This document shows, piece by piece, positions 1 to 9,201 of a stretch of DNA of 53,355 bases. This DNA comes from Streptomyces sp. ICBB 8177 (GTDB taxonomy: Bacteria; Actinomycetota; Actinomycetes; Streptomycetales; Streptomycetaceae). Within the stretch, counting starts at the first letter, position 1; every line of letters starts with the position of its first letter. Location: assembly GCF_003144095.1 (NCBI RefSeq), contig NZ_NSKH01000001.1, forward strand, positions 1 through 53,355, read 5' to 3'. Under the pieces are notes generated by a model. The model made no database searches. It was not told where the DNA came from and was given only the letters and a program-made list of their open reading frames with translations. The position numbers and the translations under genes were made by a program.

Positions 1-228
1 AGCGGGACTTCGTCCCGCTACCGGGCTTCCGCTTCGCTTCAGCCCGGTTGGCGGGTCCGCTGCGCTCCCCCGCCTGTCGGTTCTTCCGGCTGCGCCTCCA
101 GAACCGCTGGGGCCCGCTGACGCGGGCGAAGCTGGCTACGAGGGTGGGGGTGCTCGTTTGTGTAGGTTGCAGTGTACCGGTGGGTTCCATCTGATGCAGC
201 ATGTAACATTGGCAGAAACTAGGTAGGG
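1..228. repeat. left terminal hairpin array (telomere-like)
   Basis: The first 127 bases are five hairpins in a row. Stems are AGCGGGAC/GTCCCGCT (1-19, TTC loop), CCGGGCT/AGCCCGG (21-27 with 41-47), GGCGGG/CCCGCC (50-55 with 69-74), GGTTCT/AGAACC (79-84 with 100-105) and GCCCGC/GCGGGC (112-117 with 122-127). Several loops hold GCTTCGC or GCTGCGC-type sequence, as in Streptomyces telomeres. The order and sequence differ from the right end, and the outermost base is not an obvious replicon end, so a few terminal bases may be missing. Bases 131-228 hold no feature I can name. Telomere identity is inferred from hairpin architecture and the nearby ttrA gene. Confidence 0.6.
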
Positions 229-904
229 GTGAGGGTGCCAATCGACGAGGGAATCCCGGAAGGGCTTACCCGTAGAGCACGGTACTTTATTGGGTGCCAC
301 GGCTACTGGACTGGCAGCGTTGATATCGAGCACTACCGGGCTCTCTGGAAAGGGCATGGCGTTCCGGAAGAGCAGATCGATCGGGTGGCGGCCTTCGAAG
401 CTGTCTGGGGTGGCCTGGCCCTTCCCCCCGTCTCCTCACTACGACGGGGGCCCCCGGGCGTTCCGCGGGGGCGTTCCCAAAGGGCCGGCCCCTGACTGGC
501 TCTTCAAGGCCGGGGCGCGGCGTACGGCTCTTCCCTATGCGTTCGTGGTGGGTCCGAACGGGGAGTTCGGGCTCGAGGCCGGGAAGTGGGTGCCCTTGCA
601 TGCGAGTGTCGAGGGGTGGGTGGAGGCCTTGGCTTTGGCGGATCATGCCCGTCGGTATGCGCGTACGACCAGGACGCTGACGGGTGCTGCCGTGGACGAG
701 CTTGAGCTGGCCGAGTTCGAGGCCGTGCCAGAGGTCGCCGGTTGTGCGGACACCTGGTGGCGCGGCACCGACTCGCTGATCGCCTTCTACCGCGGCGAAG
801 CAGAAGTCATGGAGGCGCCACGTTGCCAGACCGCCACCATCTACGCCGGACTGGATGCGTGGAGGCTCAAAGGACTCGATGACATCGGTACGCCCTCGAA
901 ATAA
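229..904 (+). pseudogene. frameshifted conserved hypothetical gene next to left telomere
   Basis: A coding frame opens with GTG at 229 (or 235) and reads VPIDEGIPEGLTRRARYF and onward up to about base 423. The same protein then continues one frame over, from LPPSPHYDGG to the stop TAA at 902-904. Removing one C from the C6 run at 424-429 joins both halves into one ORF of about 220 residues, so a single-base insertion is the likely lesion. It could be a real mutation or a sequencing error in the homopolymer. The protein has several Trp and acidic patches and no motif I recognise; I cannot assign a function. It lies 47 bases upstream of ttrA on the same strand and may be cotranscribed with it. 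Confidence 0.6.
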
Positions 905-951
905 CCTGACGCCCGCAACCTGAATCCCGCCCCGGAAAAGGGAACCAGAAA

Positions 952-3618
952 ATGCAGGTCATCTCACTCAGGGAACACCAAGTAGATCAGCGCTACGCGT
1001 TTCGTAAGTGGGTGGGATTCCCTGCAAGGTCGTCTGTGCCCCCGCAGGGCGCCCGGGGCACGATCGTGTCAGCGACCGGCTCGGGCAAGACGATCACGGC
1101 CGCCGCGTGCGCGCTGGAGTCGTTCGCGGACGGCCGGATCCTCGTCACGGTTCCGACCCTGGACCTGCTCGCCCAGACCGCCCAGGCATGGCGCCTGGTG
1201 GGCCACCGCGCCCCGATGTTCGCGGTGTGCTCGCTGGAGAACGACCCGGTCCTCAAGGCACTGGGAGTGCGCAGCACCACCAACCCGATCCAGCTCGCCC
1301 TGTGGTCCAGGTCCGGGCCCGTGGTCGTGTTCGCCACCTACGCCTCCCTGGTCGACCGTGAGGACATCGACGCACCCGAGGGCCAGCGGAAGGTTCGCGG
1401 GCCACTGGAGGCCGCTCTGGCAGGCGGCCAGCGACTCTACGGCCAGCGCATGAACGGCTTCGACCTCGCCATCGTAGACGAGGCCCACTCAACCGCAGGT
1501 GATCTTGGCAGGCCCTGGGCGGCGATCCACGACAACCAGCGCATCCCCGCCGACTTCCGCCTCTACCTCACAGCCACCCCCCGCATCCTCGCCTCCCCCC
1601 GGCCGCAGAAAGGCGCGGACGGCCAGGAGCTGGAGATCGCCTCAATGGGCCAGGACTCCGAGACCTACGGGCCCTGGATCGCCGAACTCGGGCTCTCGGA
1701 GGCGATCGAACGCGAGATCCTCGCCGGGTTCGAGATCGACGTGCTGGAGATCCGCGACCCCTCCTCGGTCCTCGGGGAATCAGAGGAGGCGCGGCGCGGC
1801 CGGCGCCTGGCCCTGTTGCAGACCGCGCTCCTGGAACACGCCGCCGCACACAACCTGCGCACCGTCATGACGTTCCACCAGAAGGTCGAGGAAGCCGCCG
1901 CGTTCGCCGACAAGCTCCCCGAGACCGCGGCTGCGCTGTACGTCAACGACGCCACGGACGAGGACCTGGCCGCCGCCGACAAGCTCCCCGCGTCCACGAT
2001 CGACGCGGCCTTCTACGAGCTGGAGACCGGCCGCCACCTACCCCCGGACCGCGTCTGGTCGGCCTGGCTCTGTGGCGACCACACCGTCGCCGAACGGCGC
2101 GAAGTGCTACGCCAGTTCGCCAACGGCATCGACGCCGCCGGCCGACGGGTCCACCGCGCCTTCCTCGCAAGCTGTCGCGTCCTCGGAGAAGGCGTCGACA
2201 TCACCGGCGAACGAGGCGTCGAGGCCGTCTGCTTCGCCGACACCCGCGGCTCCCAAGTCGAGATCGTGCAGAACATCGGCCGCGCACTCCGGCTCAACAG
2301 GGACGGCAGCACGAAGGTGGCCAGGATCATCGTGCCGGTCTTCCTGGAGCCCGGCGAGGACCCGACCGACATGGTCGCCTCCGCCAGCTTCAAGCCGCTC
2401 GTGGCCGTGCTCCAGGGCCTACGCTCTCATGATGAGCGCCTGGTCGAACAACTCGCCTCCCGCGCGCTCACCAGCGGCAAACGCAAGATTCACCTCCAGC
2501 GCGACGAGAACGGCCGGATCGTCGGGGCCGCCGGCGGCCCGAGCCACAGCCAGGACCAGGAGCACGACGACGACACCGACGCCGCTGCCGAATCGGCCCT
2601 GCTGCACTTCTCCAGCCCCCGCGACGCGACGACCATCGCGGCGTTCCTGCGCACCCGGGTCTACAGGCCCGAATCGCTGGTCTGGCTGGAGGGATACCAA
2701 GCCCTGCTCCGGTGGCGGAAGGAGAACGAGATCACCGGCCTCTACGCCGTCCCCTATGACGTAGAGGTCGAGGTCGGGGCGACGAAGGCGTTTCCGCTTG
2801 GCCGATGGGTCCACCAGCAAAGGAAGGCGCTGCGGGCCGGGGAGCTGGAGGAGCGGCGCAAGACGCTGCTGGACGCTCCGGAGGCCGGGATGGTCTGGGA
2901 GCCGGGTGAGGAGGCGTGGGAGGCCAAGCTGGCCGCGCTGCGGTCCTACCGGCGGGCCATGGGGCACCTCGCGCCGCGTCAGGACGCGGTATGGGGCGAA
3001 GGCGAGACGATGGTGCCCATCGGGCAGCACATGGCCAACCTCCGCCGCAAAGGCGGACTTGGGAAGGATCCGAAGCGCGCGGCGGAGCGGGCGAAGCAAC
3101 TGGCGGAGATCGACCCCGACTGGAACTGCCCCTGGCCACTGAACTGGCAACGCCACTACCGCGTCCTGGCCGACCTCGTCGACGCCGACGGCCACCTCCC
3201 CCACATCCGGCCCGGGGTGCTGTTCGACGGCGACGACATCGGGCGCTGGCTCCAGCGGCAGTCTCAGCCGGGTACTTGGGCGCAGCTGTCGACCGAGCAG
3301 CAGGAGCGACTGGCCGCGCTGGGCATCAAGCCCGCCCAGACGCCGTCTCCCGCGCCTGCGGCCACGCGTGCCACGAAGGGCCCGGGCAAGGCGCAGCAGG
3401 CGTTCCAGCGCGGCGTTCAGGCCCTTGCACAGTACATCGCCCGGGAGGGCCACCACTGCGTCCCCAGGGCCCACGCAGAAGAGATCGCGGTGGAGGGCGA
3501 GGCCGCCTCGGTGGTCGTCAAGCTGGGTGTGTGGGTCTCGAACACCAAGACCCGGCGGTACAAGCTCAGCGCGGAGCAGCTGGACGCGCTGCGGGAGCTG
3601 GGCGTGGAGTGGGCGTGA
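952..3618 (+). CDS. ttrA: telomere-associated SF2 helicase (TtrA-like), left copy
   Basis: This 888-residue DEAH-type superfamily 2 helicase has Walker A ATGSGKT at 41-47, Walker B DEAH at 176-179, motif III LTATP shortly after, and motif VI QNIGRALR at 440-447. The C-terminal third carries Trp-rich helicase-associated repeats (GYQALLRWRKENE, EEAWEAKLAALRSYRR, NWQRHYRVLADL) typical of actinobacterial terminal helicases. Streptomyces chromosomes and linear plasmids carry such genes a few hundred bases from their telomeres, and ttrA has been linked to conjugal transfer of linear ends. A second, strongly similar copy lies in inverted orientation at the other end (49053-51731). The start is the ATG at 952, preceded by a purine-rich stretch. 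Helicase assignment is firm; the telomere role is inferred from position and family. Confidence 0.85.
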   Translation: MQVISLREHQVDQRYAFRKWVGFPARSSVPPQGARGTIVSATGSGKTITAAACALESFADGRILVTVPTLDLLAQTAQAWRLVGHRAPMFAVCSLENDPVLKALGVRSTTNPIQLALWSRSGPVVVFATYASLVDREDIDAPEGQRKVRGPLEAALAGGQRLYGQRMNGFDLAIVDEAHSTAGDLGRPWAAIHDNQRIPADFRLYLTATPRILASPRPQKGADGQELEIASMGQDSETYGPWIAELGLSEAIEREILAGFEIDVLEIRDPSSVLGESEEARRGRRLALLQTALLEHAAAHNLRTVMTFHQKVEEAAAFADKLPETAAALYVNDATDEDLAAADKLPASTIDAAFYELETGRHLPPDRVWSAWLCGDHTVAERREVLRQFANGIDAAGRRVHRAFLASCRVLGEGVDITGERGVEAVCFADTRGSQVEIVQNIGRALRLNRDGSTKVARIIVPVFLEPGEDPTDMVASASFKPLVAVLQGLRSHDERLVEQLASRALTSGKRKIHLQRDENGRIVGAAGGPSHSQDQEHDDDTDAAAESALLHFSSPRDATTIAAFLRTRVYRPESLVWLEGYQALLRWRKENEITGLYAVPYDVEVEVGATKAFPLGRWVHQQRKALRAGELEERRKTLLDAPEAGMVWEPGEEAWEAKLAALRSYRRAMGHLAPRQDAVWGEGETMVPIGQHMANLRRKGGLGKDPKRAAERAKQLAEIDPDWNCPWPLNWQRHYRVLADLVDADGHLPHIRPGVLFDGDDIGRWLQRQSQPGTWAQLSTEQQERLAALGIKPAQTPSPAPAATRATKGPGKAQQAFQRGVQALAQYIAREGHHCVPRAHAEEIAVEGEAASVVVKLGVWVSNTKTRRYKLSAEQLDALRELGVEWA

Positions 3619-3621
3619 GCC

Positions 3622-3679
3622 CGGACTCAGGCCCTGTCCGGTCTTCGGGGCAGGACCTGAGCCGGACGGCCTTGTTTTT
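3622..3679. terminator. terminator between convergent ttrA and ABC ATPase genes
   Basis: CTCAGG at 3626-3631 pairs with CCTGAG at 3656-3661, and the inner CCTGTCC/GGCAGG partly extends the stem around a GTCTTCGG loop. A T5 run follows at 3675-3679. The element lies in the 60-base gap between two convergent genes and can act on the ttrA transcript. Confidence 0.6.
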
Positions 3680-5667
3680 CAGCCCGTCTCGTCATCGATC
3701 AGGCCGTAGGGCGGCTCTGTCTCGTCTCGGCTGAATCGGACGATCACACGGTCCTCGATCAGCTCGGGTGGGCTGTTGTCTGCGACGATGACCTGTGCCC
3801 CGTTGCCATGACGTGCCAGCCACTGTGTGAGGTGCCGATAGAAGTCGTCGGTGCTGACAGCATCCGCGATGAGGGAGTCACGGCCGGTGCCGTGTCCAAG
3901 ATTCTTCTGCGGGCTGTCGATCATGAGAAAGCCAGGGTGCGATGCCCCGCTCTCGAAGGCCGTTTCGAAGACGGCCAGTTGCCATGCGAGGGTGATGAGC
4001 GTCCTAGCTCCTGAAGATGCCACCTGGTAAGGCTCACCACGCACAAGGGGAGTCAGGTCGTTCGCCACGTGAGCCTGGCTGAGTTTGGGATAGTGCCACT
4101 CAGCAAGAAGACGACCAAACCGCGTGCTGATCTGCCGGAGCACCTCATTCCGGTCCTGGGTGGCATCACCCAGTTGCGCAAGTTCCTCACGAAGCTGGCT
4201 CAGGTTCGCCTCTTGCCGGTTCACGAGTCCAGCCCGCTTGGCCAAGCCTTCTTGGAGTTTGGACGCGGTGTTCAACTGATCGATCTGGCGCGTAACTGCC
4301 TCTTTGCGGCGATGCAACTCGTCTCGGGCCACGAGGAAGGTGGAGACGGTCGGCGAGGTGGCTTCGTCGAGGGCTTTCGCCGCACGCTGTTCTTCCAAGC
4401 TGGCGGTCTGAGCCCGCTGCCTGGCAGAGGAGAGCGAGGCATCGAGTTCCTCGATGTACGTAGTGATCTCTCTGAGCCGGGCCTTCGTCGAACGGATCTC
4501 AGCCGCGACGTCCAGCTGCTCAGCTTGTTCGCTGGTGTTGTTGCCGGCAGCGGCACCGAGGGTCAGGTCCGGCGGCTCCGGCAAGTCGTGGTCGCACATA
4601 CTGCAGCGCCCGTCGATGACATGGGGCGGGACAGACAACGGGTTCAAGCAGGCGGGACACGTGCGGACACGGAGCGGATCAAACAACTGCCGCGCTTGAG
4701 CCAGCATGCCGAGTTTGAGGAGGTCGTCGGCGTATTGGGCGCGCAGGGGAAGCATGCGTGCAAGCTGCGTTTCCCGGTCACGCAGAACGGCGGAAGCTGT
4801 GCGGGCCTCCTCTGCAGAGCGCCGGTGGGTCTGGCGCAGCTCTTCGGCGAAGGTGGTGGCGGCGTGGGCCCGCTCATCGAGCTCTTCAAGCTGTGCAGTG
4901 ATCGACGCCAACTGGCGCTCGGCATCCAGGCGGGTCTGCGGGTCGGTGGCCGTTTCACCGTCTTGTTCGGCGACAAAGGCGGTGGCTGCGGCTAGCTCAG
5001 CCCGCGAACGGTTGAGGCGTCCCTCGAGCTGTTTGATGCGTGATCCGAGTTCTACTGCGCGGTCGTCGTGGACGCCGAAGACGACATCGACGACCTGGCG
5101 CAGCTTGTGCTTGCGCGGAGGGCTGTTCTCGAAGAGGAAGTTCTTGTCAGCGACCCGTTCGTTGGGCAGGAAGGTCAGCCACATCAGGTCGCGGATGCTG
5201 AGCGGGTCGGTGCGTGATTCTGCGTCGGTTGGCGCTTCCCGCAGTTCCACGCCTTCCAGCTTGCAGTGGCTCAGCAGTAGAGAGGACAGGCTTTGAGGGT
5301 CGCCGGCCGGGGCGATGACCTTCTTTTCGATGGTGGCGAAGGAAGGCTGGTCCAATCGTCCGCGGCGGACGAAGGCCACGGTGGAGGGCTCGCCTACGGC
5401 GCGTTCGATGATGTGGCTGTCGCCGGAGAGCTCGACTTCCAGCAAGGCCGAGCGGACCTTCCGGAGGACTTCGGGGTGTCTGGGATGGTTCTTGGCGCCG
5501 AGACCATAAGCGACGAACTCCAGGACGGCTGTCTTGCCGGAGCTGAAGGCTCCCGAGATGACAGAGAGATCTTGGACTCGGCCCTCTGTGGTGAAGTCGA
5601 TGTCGTAGTTACGACCGATACCCACCAGGCGGAGACGTCGTACGCGGATGCCATGTGCTTCGGTCAT
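3679..5667 (-). CDS. Rad50/SMC-like ABC ATPase of an ABC three-component system
   Basis: A 662-residue SMC/Rad50-type ATPase. Walker A GAFSSGKT is at 39-46. Long coiled-coil arms (about 200-330 and 375-520) flank a zinc hook with C337-P-A-C340 and C355-S-M-C358. The ABC signature region SSGARTL begins at 551 and Walker B FLMID ends at D584. The N-terminal EAHGIRVRRLRLVGIG and the compact size match the ABC component of ABC-3C systems rather than true Rad50, and no Mre11 partner is nearby. Its ATG overlaps the stop of the upstream gene (5664-5667, ATGA), so the three minus-strand genes form one translationally coupled operon. Expected role: nucleotide-dependent sensing or clamp that licenses the nuclease encoded first in the operon. 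The system assignment is inferred from gene order and motifs. Confidence 0.8.
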   Translation of the reverse strand: MTEAHGIRVRRLRLVGIGRNYDIDFTTEGRVQDLSVISGAFSSGKTAVLEFVAYGLGAKNHPRHPEVLRKVRSALLEVELSGDSHIIERAVGEPSTVAFVRRGRLDQPSFATIEKKVIAPAGDPQSLSSLLLSHCKLEGVELREAPTDAESRTDPLSIRDLMWLTFLPNERVADKNFLFENSPPRKHKLRQVVDVVFGVHDDRAVELGSRIKQLEGRLNRSRAELAAATAFVAEQDGETATDPQTRLDAERQLASITAQLEELDERAHAATTFAEELRQTHRRSAEEARTASAVLRDRETQLARMLPLRAQYADDLLKLGMLAQARQLFDPLRVRTCPACLNPLSVPPHVIDGRCSMCDHDLPEPPDLTLGAAAGNNTSEQAEQLDVAAEIRSTKARLREITTYIEELDASLSSARQRAQTASLEEQRAAKALDEATSPTVSTFLVARDELHRRKEAVTRQIDQLNTASKLQEGLAKRAGLVNRQEANLSQLREELAQLGDATQDRNEVLRQISTRFGRLLAEWHYPKLSQAHVANDLTPLVRGEPYQVASSGARTLITLAWQLAVFETAFESGASHPGFLMIDSPQKNLGHGTGRDSLIADAVSTDDFYRHLTQWLARHGNGAQVIVADNSPPELIEDRVIVRFSRDETEPPYGLIDDETG

Positions 5668-6269
5668 CGGCCGTCCTCCACGAAGGGCTGCTCAAGTGGC
5701 TGAAGTACCGTCCTGCCGCTGTCTACGGTTGCAAGAACGCTGGCGAGAGCTGCGGCGGGCCGGTTGCTGCCGTCGACACGCAGCCAGCCAGCGGTCTCCT
5801 TGCGCAGGCGGGCGTCACTGAGCCGACGTAGCTTTCCGACGACCATTTCGGCTGCGGTGGTGAAGGATCTGGCGTAGGTCGTGGTGAGGTGAGCGCTCAA
5901 ATCACGTCCGGCAGAGGTGATGCGGTAGACGAGGCCACCCTGCTCATTCGCGGCGGTGCAGCATCCGTAGGCCACCAGCAGGCTCAAGTCATGCTGAATG
6001 CGCTCACGGCGGCTGGTGAATCGCTGTCCCGAAGACGCGTAGGACAGCACCCGCGGGTCGAAGCCCGCGAGACGCAGCAGGGATGCCTCCCGGCTGTCCG
6101 GCTCCACCACCAGGAAGGGGTTCGCGGAGAGGAAGTCGTAGTAAGCAATGCGTTCCAGGTTCGCGCCCGGCGGCTTCTGGTTGGCCATGGCGTTCATGAG
6201 AAGAAGGAGCTGTGCCAGCCGGAACTGGACCTCGTCCTCCGGCATGACTACCGGACGGTCGGCGTCCAC
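5664..6269 (-). CDS. ABC-3C middle component
   Basis: A 201-residue protein between a nuclease and an SMC-like ATPase, overlapping both neighbours (start inside the upstream gene, ATGA overlap with the downstream one). Residues about 10-90 (VQFRLAQLLLLMNAMA, ERIAYYDFLSANPFLVV, RRERIQHDLSLLVAYGC) resemble a winged-helix fold. The pattern of a bulky hydrophobic start helix, a YYDFLSANPF-type motif and a winged-helix tail is what I know of middle-component proteins, which are thought to link ATPase and effector. No catalytic motif is seen. Confidence is moderate because it rests partly on context. Confidence 0.65.
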   Translation of the reverse strand: MDADRPVVMPEDEVQFRLAQLLLLMNAMANQKPPGANLERIAYYDFLSANPFLVVEPDSREASLLRLAGFDPRVLSYASSGQRFTSRRERIQHDLSLLVAYGCCTAANEQGGLVYRITSAGRDLSAHLTTTYARSFTTAAEMVVGKLRRLSDARLRKETAGWLRVDGSNRPAAALASVLATVDSGRTVLQPLEQPFVEDGR

Positions 6270-7294
6270 GGCGACTCCTCATCGTCGGTCGGGGGCTCGT
6301 GCCGGGACTGCTGGGTGTGTGAATCGGTTTCGGAGTGCGCGGCGGCAACGGTGCGCCAGTGCTTGACCCAGCCGGCCTTTCGGTTGTCCACGAGCCGGTG
6401 AACCAGGCCCCAGGCGTGCGCTACCTCCAGCCTCAACTGCTTGGGCAGCTGAGGGTGCTCCGTCCGGACGTCAGCCCAGACCAGACTGTGCAGTTTGCGC
6501 ATGCTGTCGTCAGCGCAGCACTCGTTGAAGCGGGTCTCCCACACGCCGTGGAGGGTCGCGTCGGTGGACACCAGAGCGTTGACCTCCGACGGCACTCCCT
6601 TATGGGCGATCTCGCGCGCGACCAGGTCCGCATTGAAGAACTGGCGCTTGGCACCATCGAGCTCAAGATGGCCGGCCTCCCTCATCTGCCTGACGAAGAG
6701 CGCAGAGTCGAAGGCAACCGCCTTGTCGTCGTCCACTTCCAGGACGGGTCGGGCTTCCCCGTCAGCGGGAGGCACTCCCGTGGGCAGTTCGTAGTATGCG
6801 CGGCGCACTTGATCAGCTTCCGGAGCCCGCAATCTCACCGTCAGCTGCGTCTCATCCCACAAGTCGATGACCAGGTGGTGGTCACGTTCCTGGGTCCTCT
6901 TCCACTTGTCCCACCACTTCGTGGTCGGCCCATCCATGCTGGAGGGGATACACAGGATCCACATCTTCACCGTGTGCCCGTGCTCGGCCGCCTGCTTGAT
7001 CACCGACTGGAAGGACTCCCTGATCGTCCGCTGGTGTGTAGCCGCGGTGACGGGATGAAAGTACTTGGACTGCCAGACCGTGATGGAGCCACCGAGGTCG
7101 CCAGCGAACGCGTCGATGCCCCAGTCACCCGGGTTGGCTGCGATGGTGCGGACCCCTGGCATCGTGGCGTTGGCGAGCTCAATGATCATCTTCTCGAAGT
7201 CGTCCCGGGCACCGCCCATTCCACCCGTACGCATCTGGTGAGCCACGAAACTGATCGGCGGCACACCAGCCGCCATCGTCACGTGATCTTTCAC
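6248..7294 (-). CDS. PD-(D/E)xK nuclease effector of ABC-3C system
   Basis: A 348-residue first gene of the operon. Residues 33-79 (FEKMIIELANA, then GDWGIDAF, then TVWQSKYF) form an Mrr-like restriction endonuclease core with E34, D61 and Q75-S-K77 as the likely catalytic set. The rest is helical, with conserved-looking Trp and Arg positions, and probably binds the middle component or DNA. GTG at 7294 follows a GGGGGGTG ribosome-binding site; ATG at 7276 is an alternative start. It overlaps the middle-component gene by 22 bases. Function as a DNA-cleaving effector follows from the fold; the trigger is unknown. Confidence 0.7.
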   Translation of the reverse strand: MKDHVTMAAGVPPISFVAHQMRTGGMGGARDDFEKMIIELANATMPGVRTIAANPGDWGIDAFAGDLGGSITVWQSKYFHPVTAATHQRTIRESFQSVIKQAAEHGHTVKMWILCIPSSMDGPTTKWWDKWKRTQERDHHLVIDLWDETQLTVRLRAPEADQVRRAYYELPTGVPPADGEARPVLEVDDDKAVAFDSALFVRQMREAGHLELDGAKRQFFNADLVAREIAHKGVPSEVNALVSTDATLHGVWETRFNECCADDSMRKLHSLVWADVRTEHPQLPKQLRLEVAHAWGLVHRLVDNRKAGWVKHWRTVAAAHSETDSHTQQSRHEPPTDDEESPWTPTVR

Positions 7295-7815
7295 GGCACC
7301 CCCCAGCGCACGGTACCCACCGCTTTCAGCCCGTGCTTCTTCCGTGACGCAAAGTCAGGAGTGGCACCGTAACGCTGTTCTCCTCTATCGATCAAGAGGA
7401 TGCCCAGGGGCTCTTCGGCATCTAACGGACGCTTACCGCTCCAAGCTCGATCGGCACAGTGCGGTACACATCGCCTTGCGTAATGAGTGCCGTAGCCCGG
7501 TCTGCCACTCGCAGCGTTCTCGAGTGCCCGGCGGTCGATGTCCGTGTACCCAGCGGTCGCCTGTGCGCCCCGTCGGCAGTGGTGGTTCGGCCTCTGTGCG
7601 GCCGCAATTGGCTGGTCAGATGCTGGGCGGGGAGATGGCTGGCTGCCACACTCAGCCGGTTGAACTGATCACTGCACGGCCGTGGGGCCGTACGGAGAAG
7701 TCCGGGGGGATCCTTGTCGAGCGCACGCCCAAGCGGAGGCCGCTACATCCGATCAGGCTCACCCTCCCGGCCGTCCGCGCTGTCATCGCTTGCCGCCTTG
7801 GGTGTGGTGTTCCTA
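7295..7815. other. intergenic region upstream of ABC-3C operon
   Basis: This ~520-base stretch lies between the ABC-3C operon start and an IS remnant. The open frames in it (for example 7422-7649 on the minus strand) lack recognisable domains and good ribosome-binding sites. It should contain the operon promoter, but I cannot place -35/-10 boxes with confidence. Confidence 0.4.
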
Positions 7816-8128
7816 GGCGGTGTCTTCAATTGATCTTGGGTGGTGGATCATGGTCGAGTGATACGTCGTCATGAACTGACCGACATGGAGTGGGAGTTCG
7901 TCCGGCCGTTGCTGCCCGAGTCACTGCGCGGGCGGAAGCGTCTTGATGACCGCACTGTGCTCAACGGGATCGTGTGGAAGTTCCGGACTGGGACCGCGTG
8001 GCGGGATGTGCCCGAGCGGTACGGGTCGTGGCACACGCTGCACACCCGCTTCCGCCGGTGGGCTCTGGACGGCACGTTCGAGCGGATGCTGCGGGCCGCC
8101 CAGACCCGGGCGGACGCGGCTGGTGACA
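7816..8128 (+). mobile_element. 5' remnant of an IS5-type insertion sequence
   Basis: The stretch starts with an IS end (GGTGTCTTCAATTGATCTTG, from 7819) and encodes the first ~97 residues of an IS5-type transposase from GTG 7840 (HELTDMEWEFVRPLLP, NGIVWKFRTGTAWRDVPERY). The reading breaks off after AAGD near 8128, where an integrase-like frame begins. The DDE residues and the right end are missing, so it cannot move. It is nearly the same element as the longer remnant at 10724-11459. Confidence 0.75.
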
Positions 8129-9147
8129 TGAACCGTGCTGTCCGGCTTCCGCGAAGGTGAGTCGATCCGATACTCCGAGCTCTTCCCTGCCCTACGAGTC
8201 CGTGGGCTCCCCGTCGTGCGGACCGCCGAAGTCCTCGACTGTCTGGGCCTGTTCGACGACGACCGGGCACCTGCAGTCGACCGCTGGTTGGAGCGAAAAC
8301 TCGACGGGATATCTCCGGGCATTCGTCGCGCCGTCGAAGCCTGGGTTCACACTCTCCTCGACGGTGGCCCGCGGTCCGAGCCTCGCTCGCCTCATACGAC
8401 ATGGGCCTACCTGGGTGAGATCCAGCCGGTGCTGCTGGAGTGGTCCAGCCACTACGACCACCTGCGAGAGGTCACCCGGGAGGACATCATCGCGGCCCGG
8501 GACGCTGTCACCGGCAAGCAGCGCGAGAGCCGGATCGTCGCGTTGCGGTCTCTGTTCCGGCACGTGAAGAAGAAGGGCCAGATCTTCCGCAACCCCACGA
8601 TCCGCGTCCGTGTCCCCCGGCAGACTGGCGGTGTTCTCCAGGCTCTCGTCCAGGAAGATATCGACGAGGCCATCGCCACCGCCACCACCGCGGACATCCG
8701 GCTCATCGTCGCTCTGGCTGCCGTCCACGCGGCACGGCCGAAGATGATCCGCACGATGCAGATGGAGGACGTCGACCTGGGCAACCGGCGCATCACCGTC
8801 GGCGGCCACGTCCGCCCACTCGATGACCTCACCCACCGTGCTCTCCTGGACTGGCTCGACCACCGCCACAACCGCTGGCCGAACACGGCCAACCCCCACC
8901 TGCTGATCACCCAGAAGACCGCCGTCGAACTCGGCCCGGCCGGCAAGCTCTGGACCACCCGGGCCACCCGCAACCTCACCGCCACCCTCGAACGCCTCCG
9001 CGTCGACCGACAGCTCGAAGAGGCCCTCACGGCGCAGACCCCCTCCACCTCGCCCTGGTGTTCGGCATCGACGAGAAGACCGCCATCCGCTACGCGGACT
9101 CCGCACGGGCCCTGCTAGACCAGGCTGCTGAACAGCCACTTCGGTGA
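8129..9147 (+). pseudogene. truncated, frameshifted site-specific integrase-like gene
   Basis: From about 8135 the frame reads GLPVVRTAEVLDCLGLFDDD and continues as an actinobacterial tyrosine-recombinase-like protein (TTWAYLGEIQPVLLEWS, LRSLFRHVKKKGQIFRNP, IRTMQMEDVDLGNRRITVGG). The 5' end is cut by the IS remnant. Near 9030, after RQLEEALT, a deletion of a few bases shifts the frame. The native tail (GADPLHLALVFGIDEKTAIR, then YADSARALLDQAAE) continues in another frame to TGA at 9145-9147. I do not see a complete R...HxxR...Y catalytic set, so even the parent may have been a degenerate integrase-family protein common on Streptomyces plasmids. Confidence 0.7.
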
Positions 9148-9201
9148 AGTCAGCTCGACCGGTACACGCCTTTGACGGGGGAGCATGCCGTCAGGGCAGA
9201 G

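Noticed and set aside
952-3618. type I or III restriction helicase subunit
   Set aside because: No methylase or specificity gene is next to it, and the C-terminal helicase-associated repeats, telomere position and mirrored second copy fit TtrA better.
3679-5667. true Rad50/SbcC
   Set aside because: No Mre11/SbcD gene is adjacent and the overlapping nuclease and middle-component genes fit ABC-3C.
8129-9147. functional integrase with an attachment site
   Set aside because: The gene is truncated and frameshifted, no full catalytic set is visible and no tRNA-like attachment core lies nearby.
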